Positions 6,596 through 8,512 of a stretch of DNA of 8,512 nucleotides are shown in pieces (position 1 is the stretch's first letter; each line of letters begins with the position of its first letter). This stretch comes from Candidatus Latescibacterota bacterium. Lineage in GTDB: Bacteria; Latescibacterota; 4484-107; B68-G9. The DNA lies in NCBI GenBank assembly GCA_012961755.1, contig DTYS01000071.1, positions 1 to 8,512 on the forward strand, written 5' to 3'. Below the pieces are notes generated by a model. It saw nothing but the letters and a program-made list of their open reading frames with translations. It did no database searches and was not told the origin of the DNA. Both the position numbers and the translations under genes were made by a program.

Positions 6596-7432
6596 TCACG
6601 CTGTAAGGATTGCTTCCGCCATCCTTACAGCCCTTACCGCAGGTTTCACGTCGTGGACCCTCAATATCTTCGCCCCCTTGGCGACCGCCAGGACTAAAGT
6701 CGCGAGCGTGCCCTCGAGCCTCTCCTCCACCGGAAGGTTCAAGACTGCCCCGATAAAGGACTTTCGGGATGTCCCCACGAGCACAGGGCTTCCGAGGGCT
6801 ACGAGCCTCTCCAGGTTCTTGAGGAGCTGAAGGTTGTCCTGGACCCTCTTGCCGAAGCCTATTCCCGGGTCCAAGATTATGTTCCTCTCGGGAATGCCCA
6901 TCCCGACCGCTGCTCCCTTCCGTTCCCTAAGGAAACTTTCAACCTCCCCCAGGACATCTTCGTAGTGAGGATTCCTCTGCATATCCCTCGGGGTCCCCTT
7001 CATATGCATCAGGACCACAGGGACCTCCCGCCCTGCGACCACATCTGCCATATCAGGGTCGAAGCGAAGGGCGCTTATGTCGTTTACTATGGACGCTCCC
7101 TCCTCCAGGGCCCTCCTTGCCACCTCCGCCTTATAGGTATCTACGGATATGGGCACAGGAAGGCGTCGGACAACTTCCCTTACGACGGGTATGACCCTCC
7201 TCAGCTCCTCCTCTAAGGGCACGGGCTCAGCCCCAGGCCTCGACGATTCCCCTCCGATATCTATTATGTCTACACCTTCTTGGGCCATCTCCTCGGCCCG
7301 ACGGACGGCGTCCTCGGTTCTGAGGTATAACCCTCCGTCCGAGAAGGAGTCAGGGGTAACATTAAGGGCCCCCATTATGAGGGTCCTGTCCAAAGGAAGC
7401 TTCCTTCCGTCCGGGAGCAGAAGCTCGCTCAT
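6596..7432 (-). CDS. folP: Dihydropteroate synthase FolP
   Basis: FolP condenses 6-hydroxymethyl-7,8-dihydropterin diphosphate with p-aminobenzoate to give dihydropteroate in folate synthesis, and is the sulfonamide target. The 278-aa TIM-barrel protein carries all family blocks: MGALNVTPDSFSDGG (20-34), IDIGGESSRPGAEP (57-70), SVDTYKAEVA (96-105), NDISALR (117-123), LMHMKGTP (141-148), LDPGIGFGK (187-195), LVGTSRKSFIG (218-228) and the C-terminal RVHDV (258-262). The loop-2 motif is GGESSRPG where GGESTRPG is usual, a conservative Thr-to-Ser change at a substrate-loop position. The start is ATG at 7432: it has a GGAGGGAGACC ribosome binding site and overlaps the folE stop by 4 nt (ATGA). The open frame further upstream to 7555 is a folE shadow. 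The 3' end contains an 11-bp perfect inverted repeat. FolB and FolK, needed between FolE and FolP, are not here. Confidence 0.97.
   Translation of the reverse strand: MSELLLPDGRKLPLDRTLIMGALNVTPDSFSDGGLYLRTEDAVRRAEEMAQEGVDIIDIGGESSRPGAEPVPLEEELRRVIPVVREVVRRLPVPISVDTYKAEVARRALEEGASIVNDISALRFDPDMADVVAGREVPVVLMHMKGTPRDMQRNPHYEDVLGEVESFLRERKGAAVGMGIPERNIILDPGIGFGKRVQDNLQLLKNLERLVALGSPVLVGTSRKSFIGAVLNLPVEERLEGTLATLVLAVAKGAKILRVHDVKPAVRAVRMAEAILTA
6600..6631. terminator. Perfect inverted repeat at the aldo/keto reductase / folP convergent end; possible bidirectional terminator
   Basis: GCTGTAAGGAT (6600-6610) and ATCCTTACAGC (6621-6631) are perfectly complementary over 11 bp with a 10-nt loop. It begins 5 nt after the reductase stop and lies inside the last codons of folP. 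The position suits a terminator acting on both converging transcripts. No T-run follows on either strand, so it may instead act as an RNA-stabilising stem or with Rho. The repeat is certain; the terminator function is inferred. Confidence 0.45.
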
Positions 7433-7992
7433 GGTCTCCCTCCCATGATCATAGAGAAGGCCTCCAGCCTTGTGGCCTCCTGCCTCATTATCCCCCTCAT
7501 GGCCGAAGTCAGGGTCTTGCTTCCTGGCTTCTGTACCCCCCTCATCGTGAGGCACATTTGCTCCGCTTCGACCACTACCAGGACACCCTTGGGCTTGAGC
7601 ACCCTCATTATGGTCTCGGCTATCTCGGTGGTCATTCTCTCCTGGAGCTGTGGTCTCCTGGCGAAGTTCTCTACGACCCTAACGAGGTGGGAGAAGCCTG
7701 TGACCCTGTTCCCGTCCGGGATGTAGGCTATGTGGACCTTGCCGAAGAAGGGAAGGAGGTGGTGTTCGCACATGGAGTAGAACGGTATGTCTTTGACGAG
7801 TATCATCTCGTCCCGATTTTCGGTGGTATACACCTTAAGTGTCCCTATAGGGTCCGCCTCGAGGCCGCAGAAGAGTTCCTCGTACATACGGGCCACACGC
7901 TTTGGAGTGTCCACGAGTCCTTCCCTCTCCGGGTCGTCACCGATGCCCTCCAGTATCAACCTTACGCCTTGTTCTATCTTCTTCAAATCCAT
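7429..7992 (-). CDS. folE: GTP cyclohydrolase I FolE (type IA)
   Basis: FolE converts GTP to 7,8-dihydroneopterin triphosphate, the first step of folate and pterin synthesis; it is a Zn-dependent homodecamer in known cases. With the ATG start at 7992 it has 187 aa. Visible motifs are REGLVDTPKRVARMYEELF (23-41), FYSMCEHHLLPFFGKVHIAY (71-90), GFSHLVRVVENFARRPQLQE (99-118) and the GSKTLTSAM segment (157-165). Zn ligands by alignment to E. coli (Cys110, His113, Cys181) are Cys75, His78 and Cys147. The residue two before the last Cys is Gln145 (EAEQMC), where E. coli has His179, a catalytic residue. The open frame reaches a TTG at 8001, 3 codons earlier; neither start has a clear Shine-Dalgarno, and ATG is preferred. 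A good promoter lies at 8090-8061 (minus strand). The gene is first of a folE-folP pair with a 4-nt overlap and is divergent from the rRNA operon. Confidence 0.96.
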   Translation of the reverse strand: MDLKKIEQGVRLILEGIGDDPEREGLVDTPKRVARMYEELFCGLEADPIGTLKVYTTENRDEMILVKDIPFYSMCEHHLLPFFGKVHIAYIPDGNRVTGFSHLVRVVENFARRPQLQERMTTEIAETIMRVLKPKGVLVVVEAEQMCLTMRGVQKPGSKTLTSAMRGIMRQEATRLEAFSMIMGGRP

Positions 7993-8060
7993 AGTTATCA
8001 AAACGTTAATTTGAAATCGTCCCTCGACCCTCTCACGCCTTGCGCTGTGAGGACAGCTTT

Positions 8061-8090
8061 AAGATAATCAGAGGCTCCTCCCTATGTCAA
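8061..8090 (-). promoter_or_regulatory. Sigma-70-type promoter for folE-folP
   Basis: On the minus strand a perfect TTGACA (complement of 8085-8090) is followed after 18 bp by TATCTT (complement of 8061-8066), or after 17 bp by TTATCT. An A/T-rich stretch (CAAAATTTTG) lies just upstream of the -35. Transcription would start near 8054, giving a leader of about 60 nt before the folE ATG. Confidence 0.65.
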
Positions 8091-8181
8091 GGACAAAATT
8101 TGCGGGGAAGGAATGGCACTTCGATATTTTGGTGGAGCTTAGCTACCTCTTAATGGCTTAACATACCATGGAGAGAAATTG

Positions 8182-8210
8182 TTGACAAGGGGGCTTACCT
8201 TATGTATCTT
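8182..8210 (+). promoter_or_regulatory. Promoter P1 upstream of the 16S rRNA gene
   Basis: TTGACA (8182-8187) and TATCTT (8205-8210) are separated by exactly 17 bp. It points toward the rRNA gene, 273 nt from the mature 16S start, and is probably the upstream one of two tandem rrn promoters. It could alternatively drive a separate small RNA in 8217-8370. Confidence 0.65.
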
Positions 8211-8284
8211 TAGGTCAGGACGATGGTCTGGGTTACGGTTGGAGGATGTTGCCCGCTTGACTCTTAGTGTATTGGTAAAGTGCT

Positions 8285-8328
8285 GACATGCCCGTGATCC
8301 CGCGCTGCGAGAGCATCGATCGGGTGTC
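8285..8328 (+). repeat. Bulged stem-loop between the two rRNA promoters
   Basis: GACA (8285-8288), CCCG (8291-8294) and ATC (8297-8299) pair with GAT (8318-8320), CGGG (8321-8324) and TGTC (8325-8328). This gives 11 pairs, with a TG dinucleotide bulged twice on the 5' side only. The 18-nt loop can form a small GCT/AGC stem. Present in any transcript from P1; function unknown. Confidence 0.5.
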
Positions 8329-8376
8329 TTGAGTTCGTATTTCTTCCCCAGGAGCCAAAAGTTGGGGTTAAACCTC

Positions 8377-8405
8377 TTGACAAAACGGATCATTTTTTGT
8401 ATATT
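8377..8405 (+). promoter_or_regulatory. Promoter P2 of the rRNA operon
   Basis: A perfect -35 TTGACA (8377-8382), 17-bp spacer with a T6 run, and -10 TATATT (8400-8405). Transcription would begin near 8412, about 70 nt before mature 16S rRNA. This is the strongest promoter match in the window and sits where an rrn core promoter is expected. Confidence 0.8.
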
Positions 8406-8422
8406 ATGCCATGCTAAGAGAG

Positions 8423-8435
8423 GCTCTTTGAAAAC
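8423..8435 (+). promoter_or_regulatory. boxA-like rRNA antitermination element
   Basis: GCTCTTTGAAAAC matches the boxA element of bacterial rRNA leaders (E. coli TGCTCTTTAACA; Firmicutes-type leaders TTCTTTGAAAAC), which is bound by NusB-S10 for antitermination. Its location between P2 and the 16S gene is as expected. An upstream AAGAG (8416-8420) can pair with CTCTT inside boxA, so a hairpin may compete with it. Confidence 0.7.
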
Positions 8436-8482
8436 GGAATAACGTGCACAGGGTCCGCCCGGAAGTTTCGGCCTTTGCTCTC

Positions 8483-8512
8483 CGGATGGAGAGTTTGATC
8501 CTGGCTCAGGAC
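8483..8512 (+). rRNA. rrs: 16S ribosomal RNA, 5' end (partial, continues past window)
   Basis: The last bases contain GAGAGTTTGATCCTGGCTCA, the near-universal 5' signature of bacterial 16S rRNA (27F region). Aligning G9 of E. coli 16S to 8491 places position 1 near 8483; the exact mature end is uncertain by a few bases. GAGTT with GGCTC forms helix 1. Only about 30 nt are present, too little to identify the phylum. Confidence 0.95.

Larger units (their letters stand above)
7993..8482. other. Non-coding divergent region between folE and the 16S rRNA gene
   Basis: These 490 bases carry no gene I can support. From left to right: the folE leader, a minus-strand promoter (8061-8090), an unexplained stretch (8091-8181) with TTAATGGCTTAA and the imperfect inverted repeat GGTGGAGCT/AGCTACC, a plus-strand promoter P1 (8182-8210), a 166-nt interval with a bulged stem at 8285-8328 and a CCCCA/TGGGG stem at 8346-8367, promoter P2 (8377-8405), a boxA-like element (8423-8435) and the pre-16S leader. 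An 84-codon minus-strand frame (8393-8139) crosses both promoters and resembles nothing known to me. Confidence 0.8.

Noticed and set aside
6643..6651. Second parS-like sequence GTTTCACGT in folP
   Set aside because: Only a half site; the following bases are CGTGG, not the GAAAC needed for the palindrome.
7433..7555. 41-residue upstream extension of FolP
   Set aside because: It lies entirely inside folE in another frame; the ATG at 7432 overlaps the folE stop, has a good ribosome binding site and gives the standard FolP N-terminus.
8255..8357. tRNA-like segment (TTAGTGTATTGGTAAAGTGC, later GAGTTCG and a GCCA)
   Set aside because: The D-arm and T-loop look suggestive, but no 7-bp acceptor stem or 5-bp anticodon and T stems can be formed, and the T-loop has T where A58 is required.
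8139..8393. 84-codon minus-strand frame in the rRNA upstream region
   Set aside because: It covers both rRNA promoters, lacks recognisable motifs and has no ribosome binding site; composition resembles random translation.
1..8512. Mobile elements, CRISPR arrays, defence systems or DnaA-box clusters
   Set aside because: No transposase, integrase, direct-repeat array, or cluster of TTATNCACA boxes is visible; oriC proximity is suggested only by gene order and parS.

Overview
The window is a compact, GC-rich bacterial chromosome segment made almost entirely of housekeeping genes. Arg is mostly AGG/CGx and Ile is very often ATA. Coding strands are purine-heavy, a pattern often seen in thermophiles. 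The proteins are clearly bacterial (YidC with a periplasmic domain, MnmE/MnmG/RsmG, bS21, FolE type I, FolP). I cannot place the organism more precisely from this sequence; a thermophilic or moderately thermophilic, non-model lineage is my inference.

Positions 1-5262 (+ strand) form one tightly packed operon: yidC (its 5' end is cut off by the window edge), mnmE, mnmG and rsmG. yidC/mnmE and mnmE/mnmG overlap by 4 nt (ATGA), and mnmG/rsmG by 32 nt. This is the classic origin-proximal cluster. YidC inserts membrane proteins, MnmE and MnmG together modify U34 of certain tRNAs, and RsmG methylates 16S rRNA. A perfect 18-bp palindrome, ACGTTTCACGTGAAACGT (4615-4632), lies in the mnmG/rsmG overlap. 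It contains the full 14-bp ParB-binding parS core, so a centromere site is embedded in two overlapping reading frames. No parA or parB is visible.

Positions 5264-5467 (- strand) hold rpsU (bS21), converging on rsmG with a 1-nt gap. A 284-nt divergent intergenic region holds a candidate rpsU promoter and a candidate promoter for the next gene, an aldo/keto reductase (5752-6594, +). That gene in turn converges, again with a 1-nt gap, on a folE-folP pair (7992 to 6596, - strand, 4-nt overlap). FolE makes dihydroneopterin triphosphate and FolP joins the later pterin to p-aminobenzoate; the intermediate enzymes FolB and FolK are not here. Strong inverted repeats lie at or near both convergent junctions, inside coding sequence.

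Positions 7993-8482 are non-coding. They hold a good folE promoter (- strand) and two tandem consensus-like promoters (TTGACA-17-TATCTT and TTGACA-17-TATATT). These lead through a boxA-like antitermination element into the 5' end of a 16S rRNA gene, of which the last 30 nt of the window are the start.

I see no mobile element, CRISPR array, defence system or novel gene cluster. The points most worth checking are the parS site, substitutions at catalytic or key positions (FolE His-to-Gln, MnmE switch II Glu-to-Asp, YidC groove Arg-to-Lys), the hairpins at the convergent gene ends, and the structured interval between the two rRNA promoters.
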